A program made the translations under genes and the position numbers. From assembly GCA_035771165.1 (NCBI GenBank), contig JAWNZC010000111.1, forward strand, positions 806,001-870,000: DNA of 64,000 nucleotides. The letters are read 5' to 3'. This stretch comes from Paragorgia papillata. Its lineage: Eukaryota; Cnidaria; Anthozoa; Scleralcyonacea; Coralliidae. Each line of letters opens with the position of its first letter. Position 1 is the stretch's first letter. Under the pieces are notes generated by a model, which worked only from the letters and a program-made list of their open reading frames with translations, was not told the DNA's origin and ran no database searches. Positions 62,624 to 64,000 of the stretch are shown here, piece after piece.

Positions 62624-64000
62624 CTAGTCAACGAGTGTCCTGTCTTCTAAATAACAAAGATGTTGACCAACTTGCCTTTGTGTGTCCATGACGCTATAAA
62701 AACTCTCTACGATTGCATCGCATCCTCCCATGGCCATTGCAATATCGAAAGAAGTACTGGCGACAGATCCAGTTAGATTATACAAAACCTCGTTTGTATA
62801 CAAAGCACAAACAACTTCATCTTCCACAATATATGCCTCAAAAGCTTCATAGTTTGCATATTGAAATTGAAACAATTCGCGGGTTGTCATCTTTTGCACT
62901 GGTTGCGGTACAACACTCATTTTCTCCAGCATAGTTTCAAAATCTGTTGCAAGTCATGAAGTGTGTAAACTACTATTCTCGGCGACACTGAGACAACGTA
63001 AAAACGTTGCTTTCATGTCCTTATCCCAGATAAGATGTCTAACGCCTTTTTTCCAGTCGTGAAGGACGCTTGAAGACATTCGATGGTCAAAGCGGCTATC
63101 CTCGGCATCTTTAATATGCTCCAGTTCGCAAACTTCTTTAAAGAAGGTGCGGAATTCCTGAACTCCATGTTCTTCCAGCTCTCCCTCATTAATCTGCGCC
63201 CTGCCATTGCCAGACCTTATTTGTCCACACATGAGCTTTGCAGTTTCCTCTACATCAAAGAACGTTGCTGATTAAGCAGCTTCAGAAGCGCAATTTTCTA
63301 ACCTCAGTTCCAAGGAATCAGCAAGGTCTGCTGCAAAATACCTTACATCAGTAAATGATTCCTCTAATGTGCGCTGTTCCCAGTTGGCAAGAATTGTCTT
63401 TTTCTGGCGTTTTCCTTTGGGAGCATCACTTTCTGTAACTTCTTGCCCAGTAACTTTCCATCCTACACAAAGCTCTATTTTCTGGTAAACTGGTCTATGT
63501 GATAATTCTTCATTCTCTGGATCTTTCTCAAGGATATTCTAGGATATTCGAAAAGTTGTATGTATTTTATAGTTTAGATTTCTAGCTTTGTAATATTACA
63601 TTTCAAGAACTCTAAACTTCTTTCCCACAATAATAATAAATTACAATACCTTAGCATTTTCTTTCATGTTCGGGAAAAATTCCATGTTTCCAGAATCATA
63701 GCAGTCCTTGGATGCATTGCGCAGCCAATCAACTAGTTGGCGTATCCACCGAAGACACTTCCATGCAGGAACAGAGATGCTTTGGAGCTGAGTCATCACT
63801 CTGGCCATCACTCGCATATAATAAAAATGGAAAAAACAACAATACAATATACATTTAATTCATAAATGCATTGTGTATTAACCATCAATTGCAGCAAATT
63901 TCGAAAAACATAAAAAATTACCCCTTACCTGGCCCTTCACCTTATATTGTAAAGGACAGTCTTCCTCAGTCGCCTCATCTGATGTTTGCATTTGAGCTTC
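62624..64000 (-). pseudogene. Unrecognised spliced gene, 3' part
   Basis: Exons: from beyond the window to 63,929 (donor GTAAGG); about 63,810-63,650 (donor GTATTG); 63,538 to about 62,624. The last exon has a long frame with in-frame TAA at 63,272-63,274 and TGA at 62,954-62,956, reading FRTFFKEVCELEHI, VLHDWKKGVRHLIWDKDM and MAMGGCDAIVESFYSVMDTQ. The coherent residues on both sides of the stops show a once-continuous protein. I have a faint sense of a cnidarian transposon-associated family but cannot name it. The first-to-second exon phase is uncertain. Confidence 0.5.

Noticed and set aside
1..64000. tRNA and rRNA genes
   Set aside because: I saw no convincing A and B box pairs with cloverleaf folding, and no rRNA core sequence, but this was by eye only.

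Overview
The window is eukaryotic nuclear DNA from an animal, most likely a cnidarian or a similar early-branching marine invertebrate. Spliced genes with GT-AG introns, a CIDE-N domain gene, a Polinton/Maverick DNA virus-like element, BEL/Pao, CR1/L2-like, Penelope-like, hAT, Tc1/mariner and Crypton-type sequences, hammerhead ribozymes and many foldback elements all point this way. The species assignment is inference. Almost everything here is mobile DNA, much of it nested and decayed.

Layout. 1-4.8 kb: a ~52-bp tandem satellite. 4.9-9.5 kb (minus): a decayed multi-exon gene combining a DDE-transposase-like core, a SAP-like segment and repeated Tudor/SH3-like modules. 9.5-11.5 kb: no gene, two foldback elements. 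11.5-30.4 kb: a decayed Polinton. Its left half runs mostly on the minus strand (protein-primed DNA polymerase B, zinc-ribbon protein, small membrane proteins, a Vsr-like nuclease, a two-finger C2H2 protein). Its right half runs on the plus strand (deoxynucleoside kinase, chromodomain integrase, penton-like protein, small proteins, major capsid protein, packaging ATPase). Three later insertions sit inside it: a 3.9-kb composite element carrying a Tc1-type transposase and a HUH-Rep/SF3-helicase gene, a 1.0-kb mariner element that splits the zinc-finger gene, and a 785-bp inverted-repeat element lying exactly between integrase and the next gene.

30.4-34.1 kb: AT-rich spacer and a host-like CIDE-N gene. 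34.1-38.5 kb: small foldback elements, then one hAT relic (minus) split by a second, ZNF862-like hAT (plus). 38.5-41 kb: an OTU-like fragment and a Penelope-like relic followed by a degenerate hammerhead ribozyme. 41.5-42.9 kb (minus): an intact 457-codon Crypton-type tyrosine recombinase gene with an altered active site. 43.4-46.9 kb: a LINE that inserted into a hammerhead ribozyme.

47.4-62.4 kb: a BEL/Pao LTR retrotransposon with 166-bp LTRs and a 5-bp target duplication. Its gag gene is broken twice, by a 2.6-kb minus-strand LINE and by a 7.1-kb inverted-repeat DNA transposon with a THAP-like domain. That transposon holds a large imperfect palindrome whose spacer contains a canonical hammerhead ribozyme. 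62.6-64 kb (minus): the 3' part of an unrecognised spliced gene with two in-frame stops.

The most informative features are the clean target duplications. They allow the order of insertions to be read directly and show that several broken genes were continuous before the insertions.
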